A DNA stretch of 64,000 bases. Origin: Vigna angularis (Eukaryota; Streptophyta; Magnoliopsida; Fabales; Fabaceae). The stretch lies in NCBI RefSeq assembly GCF_016808095.1, contig NC_068971.1, forward strand, positions 16,852,501 through 16,916,500, in the 5' to 3' direction. Below the pieces are notes generated by a model. The model searched no databases. It was not told where the DNA came from and worked only from the letters and a program-made list of their open reading frames with translations. A program made the translations under genes and the position numbers. Position 1 is the stretch's first letter, and each line of letters starts with the position of its first letter. Positions 13,198 through 25,159 of this stretch are shown here, piece by piece.

Positions 13198-13621
13198 TAT
13201 CACTATGGACTTATGGCCGACCAATCGGTTACGATGATATGCTGGCTTGAAAGGATCGAACAGTCAATATGCAGGAAGAAGCCTCTAAGCCGCTCGGTCT
13301 AGACAGCAATTATGCGCAGTTAAAGAGCAATCAATACAGTAACAACTACTGATGGCTAGTTACGACAAGTATTAAATTACCATTAAGAGATAAATTAATT
13401 GGTCAGATTCTTTTAAACACTATAAATAAGGGTTTAATTTCGAGGTAAACTCACCTTTTACTCATTCTTAAATTACTAAACACCTAAAGAGAAAGATTCC
13501 GACTTGAGCGTCAGAGTGTATTTTGTAGATCACCCCTCGCGCGGGGCAAGAGGAAGGACAAACGTTCGACACGCGGAAGCATAACTTAGGAGGTTATCCT
13601 CGTCCCAATTCACCCGAAACA
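13198..13621 (+). repeat. 5' LTR of the 89-bp-array element, with adjacent primer site
   Basis: Begins TATCACTATGGAC, where the other LTR has TGTTATTATGGAC, and ends CCCGAAACA. It holds a TATA-like CTATAAATAAGG near 13421. Immediately after it, at about 13623-13642, is a primer-binding-type sequence TTTGGCGCCCTCCGTGGGG. Confidence 0.75.
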
Positions 13622-13679
13622 TTTTGGCGCCCTCCGTGGGGTCGAGGATTTTCGAAGACACCCTAACAAGACCATAAGG

Positions 13680-14621
13680 ATGGCTCAAGACCTAATGGCG
13701 TTTATGTAGGAGATGTAGAGAAGGATGGAAGCCATGTAGGCTGAAATTGAAACTCTAAGGGCCGAGCGGGATGCAACACTTAGGGACCGCGACGCGGGGC
13801 GGAAGACCCCATCAAATCAAAGCTCGACTACACCCACTCGGACTCCCATAGTGGAATTCCCAGACTCTGATTAGGAAGGCACTGATATCGAGGATAATAG
13901 TTAGAACAGTTCCAGGAGCTACTCCGCCCGTCTGGGTAATGCCGCTCGGGCCAGGACGCTTCACCCATTTACAGCTGCAATTACGGAGGAGCAAATGCCA
14001 GATATGATACTTCCTACTCTAGAAAAGTATGATGGATCATGGGATTCAGAGGAGCATTTGAGGTCGTTTGCGGATGCCATGACGATCTATTCACCCAGTG
14101 AAAGGGTCTAGTGCAGGGTTTTTTCCTTGTCGATTAAAGGAGAAGCTTTGGCATGGTTTCACTCTCTTCGTCCCAGAACTATTGAAAGTTTTGCGACTTT
14201 GAGACGCCTGTTTGAGCGACAGTTTGCTTCCAGTAAGACGTAAAACCCTACCTATATGGAACTAACTAAAATCAAACAGGGGAAAGATGAAGACTTGAGG
14301 GACTTCATGGACCGATTCAACCAGACCGCATGGTAGGTGAAGGGTGTTAGCAAAGAGTTCATCATCAACACCCTGTCAACAGCCTTAAGGTTGTGCTCCT
14401 TTGCGGATAGCTTATTTTCTCAGGCACCCTAAAATTTGGGAGAAGTGAAGGAGAGGGCTGCTGAGTTCATTCGAATCAGGGAGATGCAAGTTGTTCAAAA
14501 GGGGCAGCATGAAGAGAATGCTTCACCCTCAGCAGGCCAGGAACAAAAGGTGGGCAAGCGACCATCTGTGCCAGACCAACGACATAATCGTGGCAAGAAC
14601 AGAGATGAGTCTTCCAGTTAA
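13680..14621 (+). pseudogene. Gypsy gag pseudogene with nine nonsense codons and no frameshift
   Basis: Starting at ATG 13680 one frame stays readable to 14621 with gag features: MPDMILPTLEKYDGSWD, GEALAWFHSLRP, LRRLFERQFA, then EVKERAAEFIRI. It is interrupted by seven TAG and two TAA codons, but I find no TGA and no indel-type frame loss. Most TAGs sit where Gln is expected (M-Q-x-M-Q patterns), consistent with CAG to TAG changes. The last 61 codons (14436-14621) are open. Product would be the capsid precursor; it is not functional here. Confidence 0.8.
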
Positions 14622-14734
14622 CATGTTTTAGTTAAAAAATTATGATGTATTTGAAATACTGCTATTAATAATATTAAAGGATTTTCATCACAATTTTGAG
14701 CAAGTTATTTGAAATGGTTTTTACCATTTGGTGC

Positions 14735-16440
14735 TTGGTAAGGAACACTTCCGTAGCTCTCATCTTAGTATTTTCGACCTAGGGAACATTCCAAACGAAC
14801 TCTTAGTGTCAACCATTCGGTGCTCGGTGAGGAACACTTTCGTAGCTCTCACCTTAGAATTTTCGACCTAACGTTTCAAACGAACTCCTAGTGTCAAGCG
14901 TTCAGTGGTCGGTGAGGAACGCTTCCGTAGCTCTCACCTTAGCATTTTTGACCTAGGGAACGTTCCAAACGAACTCCTAGTGTCGACCGTTCCGTGATCA
15001 GTGAGGACCGCTTCCGTAACTCTCACCTTAGCATTTTCGACCTAGGAAACGTTCCAAACAAACTCGTAGTGTCGACCGTTCGGTACTCGGGGAGGAACGC
15101 TTCCGTAGCTCTCACCTTAGCAATTTTTATCTAGGGAACATTCCAAATGAAGTCCTAGTGTCGACCGTTCGGTGCTCGGTGAGGAACGCTTCCATAGCTC
15201 TCACCTTAACATTTTCGACCTAAGGAATGTTCCAAACGAACTCCTAGTGTCGACCGTTCGGTGATCGGTGAGGAACGCCTTCGTAGCTCTCACCTTAGCA
15301 TTTTCGACTTAGGGAACGTTCCAAGTAAACTCCTAGTGTCGATCATTCGATGCTCGGTGAGGAACACTTTCGTAGCTCTGACCTTAGCATTTTTGACCTA
15401 GGGAACGTTCCAAGTGAACTCCTAGGTCGAGCTCTCACCTTAGCATTTTCGACTTAGAGAACGTTCCAAAGGAACTCCTAGGGTCGACCGTTCGGTGATC
15501 GGTGAGGAACGCTTCCGTAGCTCTCACCTTAGCATTTTCGACTTAGGGAACATTCCAAACGAACTCATAGTGTGACCGTTCGGTGCTCGGTGAGGAACGC
15601 TTCCATAGCTCTCACCTTAGCATTTTCGACCTAGGGAACGTTCCAAACGAACTCCTTGTGTCGACCGTTCGGTGCTCGGTGAGGAACACTTCCATAACTC
15701 TCACCTTAGCCTTTTCGACCTAGGGAACGTTCCAAGCAAACTCCTAGTGTCTACCGTTCGATGGTCGGTGAGGAACGCTTCCGTAGCTCTCACCTTAGCA
15801 TTTTCGACCTATGGAACATTCCAAACGAACTCCTAGTGTCGACCGTTCGGTGATCAGTGAGGAACGCTTCCATAACTCTCACCTTAGAATTTTCGACCTA
15901 GGGAACGTTCCAAATGAACTCTCAGTGTCGACCGTTCGGTGCTCAGTGAGGAACGCTTCTGTAGCTCTTACCTTAGCTATTTCGACTTAGGGAACGTTCC
16001 AAGTAAACTCCTAGTGTCGACCGTTCGATGATCAGTGGGGAACGCTTCCGTAGGTTTCACCTGAGCATTTTCAACCTAGGGAACGTTCAAACGAACTCCT
16101 AGTGTCGATCGTTCCCTGCTCGATGAAGAACGCTTCCGTAGGTGTCACCTGAGCATTTTCGTCCTAGGGAATGTTCCAAACGAACTCCTAGTGTCGATCG
16201 TTCGGTGCTCGGTGAAAAACACTTTCGTAGCTCTCATCTTAGCATTTTCGACTTATGAAACGTTCTAAACGAACTCCTAGTGTCGACCGTTTGGTGCTCA
16301 TTGAGGAACGCTTTCGTAGCTCTCACCTTAACATTTTCGACTTAGGGAACATTCCAAGTGAACGCCTAGAGTTTACCGCTTGATGAGGAACGTTTTCGTA
16401 ACTTTCACCTGATTCTATTCGACTTAGGGAAGTGCGGACT
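14735..16440 (+). repeat. Tandem array of an 89-bp repeat, about 19 copies
   Basis: The unit contains GACCGTTCGGTGCTCGGTG, AGGAACGCTTCCGTAGCTC, TCACCTTAGCATTTTCGACC, then the palindrome GGAACGTTCC and AACTCCTAGTGTCG. The period measured between GTCGACC starts at 14982 and 15071 is 89. Copies vary by point changes; one copy near 15420 is shortened. The array fills the space where pol would lie. Confidence 0.9.
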
Positions 16441-16727
16441 CCCTAAGACCACATACACGGCTTTTCTTAAACCTGCAATAACCCTTGCGCACTACTTGCA
16501 ATAAAGAGTGTGGTTGGACTTGGGGGACTTGTGTATTGTATGGGTACCCGTTAGGCTAATGGACCGAACGGACAAACGGTTTTCTGCCTTTTTGCAAAGC
16601 CTAAGGGGACATGCCAATGGGTGAATCATCATGACCCTTGGAAACTTAGGTAAATTCTCTTATCGATCGGGGGAGCTTGGCAAGCCCTATGCAATATTTA
16701 AGATTTTGCTAGGTCTTGGGGGGCTTA

Positions 16728-17105
16728 TGTTATTATGGACTTAAGGCCGATCGATCGGTTAAGATGATATGCTGGTTTGAAAGGACCGAACGGTCAACAT
16801 GCAGGAAGAAGCCTCTAAGCCGCTTGGTCTAAACAGTAGTTATGCGCAGTTAAAGCGCAATCAATACGGTAACGGCTACTAATGGATGGTTAAGGCAGAT
16901 ATTAAATTACCATTAAGAGGTAAATTAATTTGTCAAATTCCTTTAAACTCTATAAATAAGGTTTTAATTTCGAGGTAAACTCACCTTTTACTCATTTTTA
17001 AATTACTAAAGACCTCTAGAGAAAGATTCTGACTTAAGCGTCAGAGTGTATTCTGTAGGTCACCCCTCGCGCAGGGCAAGAGGAAGGACAAACGTTCAGC
17101 ACACG
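16728..17105 (+). repeat. 3' LTR (truncated) of the 89-bp-array element
   Basis: Begins TGTTATTATGGAC and follows the 5' LTR closely, with many point differences suggesting an old insertion, to about 17105. After that, unrelated sequence with AGAGAGTTAGCCACAATGA follows. Confidence 0.75.
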
Positions 17106-19640
17106 TGAGAGAGTTAGCCACAATGATTAGTCTAAATTGAAGAGTTAGCCGCAATGATCAATCATACGCTTCAGTTATTCAATTAGACGAGAAGAGAGAA
17201 AGAAATCTTAGAGAGAATTCTAGAAAAGTAGTTTATAGAGAGATTGTATGCTTTAAAATAATAAAACTTATTCATAAAAAAAACTATTTATATAAAAATC
17301 TTTTAATATTGAAATAATAAAATCTCACTATTTTAAAATCACTGTCATTTTTTAAATATCATTTTCTAAGAGTTTACTTTAGAAAATAAATAAATCATTC
17401 ATTCTAAATATTAAATCACAATTTTAAAAAAAAATTAGATTATAACTTGTTACTTAGGAGAAAAAATAACTAATGAGACAAAAAGGTAGAAAGTGAATAG
17501 AATGTCATAAACATGGGTCAATTTTCTCCAAAATTAAAAAAAAAAATTAGTTTGTTTGTGTTTTGGGTTGGATTAAGAGTTATGTGAATGCTTTTATGTT
17601 TTATGTATAGATTATTGAGTCATTCATCATTTGTATGAATCATATTCTTAGTAGATTGGATTTATTTTTGTTCCGTACTAAAATTTGTAAATTTTTTTAA
17701 CTTAACCCAATTCAAACATGTGAATTTGACTGGTTCAAGATTTTAACTCATTTTAACAATTTTGGGTAGACTAAAATTCATCTTCCAATTAATTCTGTTT
17801 TAAATATTTTAGTTATCATTTCTTGATTAAAAAAATGTATATTATATATATGATTTATTTAAGATATAAAGTAATTTTAATATTTTGATTGGAGATATAC
17901 TAATATTTGAATGAATTTTTGAAGGATTTAATATTGTGTAAGATGCAAAGACGGTTAGAAAAAAAAAGAGAGGGAAATGAGTTTTTTCTTTTTTCTTTTC
18001 TTCTAAATTTGGTGTTTTAAACCGTCTAAATTTCAATTTTTTCCAATACTTTTACATGTTATAATATTAGTCTATCTTGATATTTGTTAATCAATCCAAT
18101 TCCAACATATCATCATGTATCAATTGAAAGAGACGGAAAGAGAAAGCACCATAACACTTATAAATATCTTCTATCGTTTTAATTTATACCATTAAACTAA
18201 ATAAATCATTTAAAAACAGAGTCAAATCATTGAGCAAAACATAATTTGTTAAGCAAATTAAATTAGAAAGTTGTTTTGCTGAAAATTGGATATTGATAAT
18301 CCAATCCAAGTGCATCAAAATCTACTGAGCAATCAAGTCTAGAATTACTGTAGCTTCCTTCTTAAGATATACATATATATAAGTAAATCTTTTTAAAAAA
18401 ACTAATTTTAGGACACAAAAATTATTTTGCTTATTTTAATATTTATAAATATATATATTTTATATACACCTATTAAATATTTTTTTTATTTCATCAAATT
18501 TTATAAATCTATAACTTTTATTCTTTTGTGTATATTAAATGTTGATGACTGTTTTATGTGTCTGTAATAACTTGCTCGGTGGATTGTATACTGTACTTTT
18601 ACACGTTTTGACAGCACTTCAGATTTTTATTTCATGTGACTGTCCAAAATACATCATTGAAGTTTTTAGGGTTTTTACTTCCTTTATTCATCATTAGACA
18701 ATGTTCCGAGTCAAATCACGTCAGAATATTAAATGATGTATTTGTTGAACAGAATATTAAATGATTGTCTTTAATTTTTAAGATATCAGATTTGGAATAT
18801 CTTATGATGTCTTTGTAGACATAGACAAATAATTCGTTTCTTCTAAAAGTATACACTATTTTTTATGATAACATAGACTATTTTTCAAATGGGACATGGT
18901 TATTTCTCAAGTAAGATTTGAAAGAAATTCTTAGAGAACGGATGAAACTGCACGAGCTCCTTACTAACACTTAAATGAAAAAAACAATGAGATGGATATC
19001 TTATAAAAGTTTTTTTAGTATTAATTTGCTCAATAAAATTGTTAAAACCATTCATGTTTTAGAAGTCCAAGTTAAAGATTAATTTTAAATTGCAAACTTA
19101 ATTTCATTATCTTTTAAAATATCAACGGTGACCATATTAAATTTTTTTAGTAAATTTTATATTTGAAATCAATGAATATGAATTCAATGAGTTGATAATT
19201 ACGCATTAAATAAAAAATAGGATGATGATTAATAATGAAACCTCACAGGTGCTTCATGAATCATGAGAGATATTTTCTTTAATACATTCCCTTTATCATG
19301 TCATGTCCAATGATTACATTTTGCGTTGTGATTGAACTCTGAAATTGGTTTGATTTAATTTAAGAATTATATGATCGGCGATTATTTCACATCTTGTATT
19401 CAATAATGTTTTACTACAGTTCCATTCTTACCAGGAAGAGTGGAAAAATATGATATTTTCACGGGATTATAAGAAATTATTATCGAATATACTTGTAACT
19501 TTCATTTTTTTTATATAAATTCCCTACATGTTTTTTTTTTTTAAATATATGAGAATATTATGGTCAAATTTAATGTAGCACTCTTTAAATATAGTGAAGA
19601 ATAAAATATAAGGGAAGGATATAAGTGAAAATAAATAATA
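17106..19640. other. AT-rich intergenic region
   Basis: The first 200 bases may be the end of another LTR-type repeat (GAGAGAATTC, AGAGAGATTG). The remainder is AT-rich with no supported gene. A 64-codon minus-strand frame at 17842-18036 is low-complexity and was not accepted. Confidence 0.5.
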
Positions 19641-19811
19641 AATTTCATTGATGAAGATATGCGACAACAAAACAGAAAAGAGACTCTTATTTTCTCTAAC
19701 AAGAAAATAGTAATACTATGAGCCGAATGGAAATAAGTAGCTCAAAACTAACTTGGGCTTTCTTTGTAGCAGCAAAATCATAAAACTTTTGTTTGTGGAA
19801 GGAAACAAAAT

Positions 19812-20972
19812 TCAGCAATTGGCATTCTCAGCCAAATTGGCATTCTCAGCCAAATTGGCATTCTCAACCAAATTGGCAATTTCTGACTCCATCTTGGAAT
19901 CCTTGTCTGTCTGACCATGTTCATCTTCCACTGATGTCTTGGAAACTTTCTCATCGTCATCTGTTACTGTCTGAAGTTTGGAATTTTCCCAATCCTCACA
20001 AACAGTGACTCTGTTCATTGCTTCCCATGTCTGAACAAGTCTATCTGGCCCTGGCTGCCACACAATGTCACCATTTCTTCTCTTCAAGATGATCTTGTAC
20101 TGGAATTTTCCAGCAGGTACGGCCTGATTGCATGAAATGCGACAAGGAAATAATACTCAGCACACAACAGTTTCCATATTTTGAAAATATTATAACAATT
20201 TTAACAATAAGACTCACCATCTCTGCTGTCCAAACATGCCCTTCTGACCAGGCCATTGGTATGGCTTTTGCAGGGTTCCATGAGCCAAACATTGGTTCAC
20301 TACCAACTACTAGAAATTGCTCCCCAAATTTGCAGTTGCGATGCATCTGAAATTTGACATTGATAATCTTTCCTTCTTCCTCTGCATCACAGAAATTGAC
20401 ATTTTTCTAGAGACTTAGACAGAATATATATATTCATAGAAAGATACTACATGATGTTTTGCTAAGAGTTATAACTCACTCGGTTGTTCTTCTGGAGTTT
20501 GGACCACCAAACTGTCCAAATCCACCTGCATCATCTCATGCAAACCAAGATTAAATTTCATAAACCACCTCTAGTTTCATTATTTAACAATGAGATCAGT
20601 TTCTTTTCTTTTTTAATTCATAAAAGTTTGATTTCGTTACAAATATCTCCAAATAAGAGAAAGAAGTTGTAAGTTTGATCCGATGGAGAATTTTTACAAA
20701 CACATGCAAGGCCAAAACCAATATCCATCATCAAACAATTAAAACAAAGGAAGGAAAGCAAAAGTATATGAAAAAGAAAGGACCATGGTTTTGGATGGCA
20801 CTGCATGAAGTGGGAGAAGACCCTTGTTTTGAACAAGTCTTGGGAAGCCAAAGTTGCAGGCTTTGTTGTCATTGGTGGTGAAGAAAAAATTGGGTGTGTT
20901 GGAAGCATTAGGAACAGAGTTAGGAAGATGGATTCCTAGAATGGGCTTAGAGCAAGAGGTGTTGAGAGCCAT
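19812..20972 (-). CDS. Plastid-type CBM20 (starch-binding) domain protein, 4 exons
   Basis: Exons on the minus strand: 20972-20784, 20525-20480, 20381-20218, 20123-19812. All have GT-AG borders and phases match, giving 236 aa. The N-terminal 60 residues (MALNTSCSKPILGIHLPNS...) are Ser/Asn-rich and poor in acids, like a chloroplast transit peptide. A CBM20 fold follows: VKFQMHRNCKFGEQFLVVGS, FGSWNP, MAWSEGHVWTAEM, then AGKFQYKIILKRRNG and IVWQPGPDR, with the Trp residues expected to stack on glucan. No enzyme domain is present. The acidic tail ends in a three-fold A/V-E-N-A-N-L repeat. It probably binds starch in plastids. An in-frame Met at 21002 is possible, but the start used here is closer to transit-peptide form. 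By recall it resembles Arabidopsis At5g01260. Confidence 0.85.
19819..19872 (-). repeat. 18-bp minisatellite in the CBM20 gene, three units
   Basis: Three consecutive 18-bp units of TTGGCATTCTCAGCCAAA (plus strand) lie inside the last exon just before the stop. Each encodes six residues (N-L-A/V-E-N-A), so unit-number changes would not shift the frame. Confidence 0.9.
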
Positions 20973-21067
20973 CTGAGTTATGTTTGGTCTGAAAATAAAC
21001 AATGTATATTCCTTTGTAGTGAACAGCTGTGATAGTGGTTGTGTTATTGAAAGTGTAAGTGGGATTC

Positions 21068-21075
21068 GTTTTATA
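21068..21075 (-). promoter_or_regulatory. TATA box of the CBM20 gene
   Basis: TATAAAAC on the minus strand, about 100 bases before the ATG at 20972. This places transcription start near 21040 and leaves a short leader. The call is positional. Confidence 0.55.
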
Positions 21076-21099
21076 GTGGTGGAGTTAGAGTAGTTTGTG

Positions 21100-21703
21100 G
21101 CACTTGAAACTAAGCATCATGCTAAAAATAAAACAGATGTAAAAATTGACGTATTCCTTTTGCTTTTTATTCCACGTGAGTGGCTACACTCAACTCTCGG
21201 AGCTTTTTTTGCCTTAGCAACTCTTTCTCACTTTCTTCGCCTCTGTCTCGTGCTGAATGGTTCTGTATGCTCATCAAAACCCTTGAAGATCGAATCTCAA
21301 CTTTGAATTCATTCATCAAAACCTGCTTCATCTTTTTGTCTTTTCTTTTTGTTAGTTACTGTGTCCCCTCCCTATATTCTTTTAACAAAAACATAAAACT
21401 TATAATTTTTAAAAATATTATTAATAATTGCATTAATTATTACAAAATTATTCTAATAATATCTTACAAATAATTACATAAGCCTATAACATAAACAGTC
21501 CACATTCATATTTCTTTGTATAATATGTTTTCACATATTTTAATCTTTGTGATTATAAATGTAGTTTAGCATTCTCATTTAATTTTTATTACTATTTTCT
21601 TTTTTACTTTTTTTTGTTCTCCATGTTCACAAGTCCTATGTTAGCCAACCGGCCAATGTTTACCCTCATTTCACATTATTTTTATAATAAAAAATAAAAA
21701 ATA

Positions 21704-21749
<46 letters not shown>

Positions 21750-22069
21750 TAAACAATCATCTCTAGAAAAAATATTTTATAATTTTATGTATTTTGATTT
21801 GTTTCTAAATTGATTTTTATCGTAACAATAATCATATATTTCAATTCTATAATATATAATAAATTATTATTTTAGTTTTTATATGGAACTATTACTTTCT
21901 TAAATTTAAAATTTTCGTATCAATTCAAAATATAATATAAAGTTTGAATTATATTATTAATCAATTTAATCCATAATATACATTTTCAAAAATTAATTTA
22001 AATATTTATTAATTTTTAAAATAAATAAATAATTACGTTTTTTAATGTGTGCCTCAAAATCATTTTAAT
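21100..22069. other. AT-rich intergenic region with TA microsatellite
   Basis: No supported gene. A pure (TA)n run lies at about 21708-21742. At 21622-21655 a block resembles the sequence around the upstream element of the 7SL gene at 30.8 kb, but no RNA body follows it. Confidence 0.55.
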
Positions 22070-22400
22070 CATCATTAATTAATTTAATGTATTTTCAATA
22101 CATTTATTATTACAGAATAATAATTTGTATTTAAAATATTAAGTTATTTGTTCTATACTATTTTTTTTATTCTTATTTTATCTATTTATAATTCTAATCA
22201 CTTGATCATTTAAAAAATTAGCAAAAAATAACTAAAGTATTAATTATCTTTTATATTATTTCTTTTATTTTTTATGATTTCTAATTACTTGGTTTATCAT
22301 TAAATAAACTAAATTTAAAAGAATATATTTCACATTTACTTTTAATAATAATATTACTAAAAAATACTATTTACTTATTAACAATATGAAATTCTTATAA
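22070..22400. repeat. AT-rich repeat family A (also 25054-25159, 28148-28970)
   Basis: The block beginning AATTTAATGTATTTTCAATA recurs at 25054, directly beside an LTR end. Its continuation (CATTTAAAAAATTAG and onward) recurs at about 28160-28380, on the far side of the second LTR. Weaker copies follow to about 28970. The second LTR therefore landed inside one copy, and the family forms a local array of roughly 300-bp units. Confidence 0.65.
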
Positions 22401-22675
22401 TGTCACATTATTTTGTTGCACCAATCTAGCGTTCTGTTGCTACATGGCTTTCAATACAACCTTTATCATTCTCATCATTTTTGGTGCATTAGGATTAGTG
22501 GGTGAGGGAGGATGAGGCATAAGTGTCATCTTCTACTTACACAAAGAGAAAAGTCATCAGTCCAACTCAAAGAAACAAGGATAACCACTAGACATACTAT
22601 GAGCACACAAGCAGAAGCATAGTACACCCCTAACCTACAAAATTCCTAAGGAAAGAACTGCTTTGATACCATTAA
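22400..22675 (-). mobile_element. Gypsy gag start and tRNA-iMet primer site (truncated)
   Basis: On the minus strand, directly after the LTR, comes TGGTATCAAAGCAG (22658-22671), close to the initiator-Met tRNA primer site of plant chromoviruses. Then follows a short gag-like start near 22530 (MTLMPHPPSPTNP...) that soon meets a TAG. Similarity ends at about 22400 in AT-rich DNA, so the rest of the element is missing. Confidence 0.65.
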
Positions 22676-25053
22676 TGTAACATCCCAAAAATATAGCATA
22701 AAACTATATCAAAGAGTCGTCAGAGATATGATACTATAGAACAATTGTAAACTGGAATATAAAGTGGAACTTATAGTCATCCAAAAACAATTATAAATGT
22801 CAAACTTTATACGCATATTGGATAAACCAAAACTATGCACCAATATTAATCTAAAGCTAACTACACTGCAACATCTTCATCACCCAGAGCTTGCTCTACT
22901 GATAGCTCATCTCCCTTTGCTCACACCCACCGGATGATCATTGCAAATTAAAGAACACACCCACATACAAAAACAAGCACAAACAGAAGGGTAAGCTAGA
23001 TATAAAAATATTCATACACTAATATAACAGACACCATGCTCAATTCATGCATATGGAATAACCAACTTCAAACATCCTAAACATATTATGACTTAGACTT
23101 GACTGTCCGGACTTAAAATGATTACCGAGCTATGGCGGGTTGTGCAGTTGTGGTGGCCTCTAGTGCTTTGCAAAGCCATTGCCAACGGGTTTCACCCTAC
23201 CACACTCACAAGGTTAGTCTGTTTCGGGCCTTGAGGCATACTGGAAGCCCCCAAGACTAAGACCTACTGCTACTCCTCACCACATGTGTCAATCCTCTCT
23301 ACGTGAGAATGAAATACCATTGGAGTTCAGGATAAGCCCCAAGACTGAGCTCCCTACAATAATTCTAAACATACTTGAATCTCACCGAGAGATTCCACTT
23401 TGAAACTTACTTTCACCACTTAGAAACCATACTTTGAATCACAACTCATAACTTCGATACTCATATAACTCATACACATTCATAATTGAATCAAGACATA
23501 ACACAAACCAAATTAGGGAACAAAGAAAGCAAAAAAAACTATAACCTGGACTAGTCGCTCAGCGAACCCACGCCCTAAGCGACCCCAGCTTCTCTCGCAT
23601 AGTGACCCAACTCACTATGCGAATATATAGACAATACATCCACACTCCAAACTACTTGCTTAGCGACCTAGGTCGTTGAGCGAATTAAACTACCAGTGAT
23701 ATCAGACCCCAACCTCTCGCTTAGCGTCCCAACTCGCTATGCGAAAGTTCACACAGTGGTCTAGACCCCCCAAACACTAGTTGACCGCACTCGTTCGCTA
23801 TTCGAATAAAACTCACAGTGCTCCCACACCTCAACCAGTCGCTCAACGCACCTTTTCGCTGTGCGAATCATCAAACAGTGAGCCAGCCTCCACTACCACT
23901 CGTTGAGCGACTGCACTTGCTTAGCGAGTCTGCATAATCTGCAGCACCAAATCTATAGAATTACGCAACCTACACCAAGTTTACCAATTCCAACTATTTT
24001 TCCAACTTCTAGCCCTCCTAGATTGTGTTATGGACTTAATTAGACTTGAATAAGTGTTTCTAAACCTTACTAACATCAAGCTAAAGTGTTTCCTGACTAC
24101 ATTCCACTCCAAAATCTACATAACTTCAAGTTATGAACTCAATTTGCATTCTACCACTTTTATTACTATTTTGAGCAACTTAGGGACTCAAACAAGTCTC
24201 ATTTGACTTATTAAAGCTCTCGTAACAGTCCAATTGAGCAACAAATCCCAAATTCACATTTTCATTATTCCACTTCCTCAAAACTAACATTAAAACAGGA
24301 CAATTTACCTATACTCTTAAACACTCAATCTTATCACAAATTTCACACATTTCATGCATTCAATTACAACCAAAACATCATTCCACACAGTTTATCATCA
24401 CAGTTCATAATTTCATACTCAAAACAATCAAATTGCACATTTTCCATCTACCCTAGAATCATGAATTCAGCTCAACTAATTCAAGAGTCATACACTAACA
24501 AACATGCACAAGCAATTACTAATTAAAGCATATTCTAGCTTCCCTTACCTTAGTGAAATTCTGCACAGCTCTAAAAGAAACCCCGACTGATGCTTACACC
24601 GCAAGGAAAACTCTAGAAATACCTATAAATCACCGATTGGTGATAGGAAACAACCCTTAGAACCTAAATTGAGTCAAGAATTGAAGAAAAGGAACTCTTG
24701 ATCCATGCAAATAAAACTCTTTCGCAAGATCAAGAACTCTAAAGGCTAAGAAAAAGGGTTTATCACTTACTCGCTCGATTCAACGAATTGATTGGTCCAA
24801 TTGGTAGCCCTCGACGCAAGGATTGCCTAAACACTTTCTGATCGTTGAACAAATGATTGAAGAGTGAGAAAGGTTAGATAGAAGTGAGAGAAAGAGAAGA
24901 GAATAGTGTTTTAGAGAGATAAAAATATTTTAGATAATGAACCGAACTTTAGAAATTCTATTTATATTATAGGATTATATTATAATAAAATACTCGGTCT
25001 GAATATTTTAATACTCCTATCTACTCTAATACTCTATTTTCTAGGTTCTTACA
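22676..25053 (-). repeat. Gypsy LTR, 2.38 kb, minus orientation
   Basis: In minus orientation it starts TGTAAGAACCTAG (25053) and ends GGGATGTTACA (22676), so it has TG...CA ends and is followed by a primer site. TATA-like CTATAATATAAATAG lies only about 100 bases from its start, so most of the LTR would be transcribed. The middle part (23545-23945) is dense in TCGCT(C/T)AGCGA-type words. It is related to the plus-oriented LTR at 25160-28147. Confidence 0.8.
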
Positions 25054-25159
25054 AATTTAATGTATTTTCAATACATTTATTATTACAGAATAATTTATAT
25101 TTAAAATATTAAGGCATTTGTTCTATACTATTTTTTTAATTCTTATTTTATCTGTTTAT

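Larger units (their letters stand above)
13198..17105 (+). mobile_element. Non-autonomous Gypsy-like LTR element with 89-bp array
   Basis: Two related LTRs (13198-13621 and 16728-17105) enclose a primer site, a decayed gag and a long tandem array, but no protease, RT or integrase. A purine-rich CTTGGGGGGCTTA tract precedes the 3' LTR. The 3' LTR loses similarity at GTTCAGCACACG, about 45 bases short of the 5' LTR end, so the element is truncated there and no target duplication can be seen. Gag type and primer site suggest the Ty3/Gypsy Tat-like group; that placement is inference. Confidence 0.75.

Noticed and set aside
13680..14621. TAG readthrough or recoding in the gag frame
   Set aside because: Nine stops including two TAA are far more than recoding would need; C-to-T decay explains them more simply.
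14735..16440. CRISPR-like array
   Set aside because: Units are contiguous and variable with no unique spacers, in a plant retroelement; an ordinary tandem repeat.
21622..21655. Possible second 7SL/snRNA upstream element
   Set aside because: Resembles the 7SL promoter block but lacks the exact USE, has no TATA at the right spacing and no RNA body downstream.
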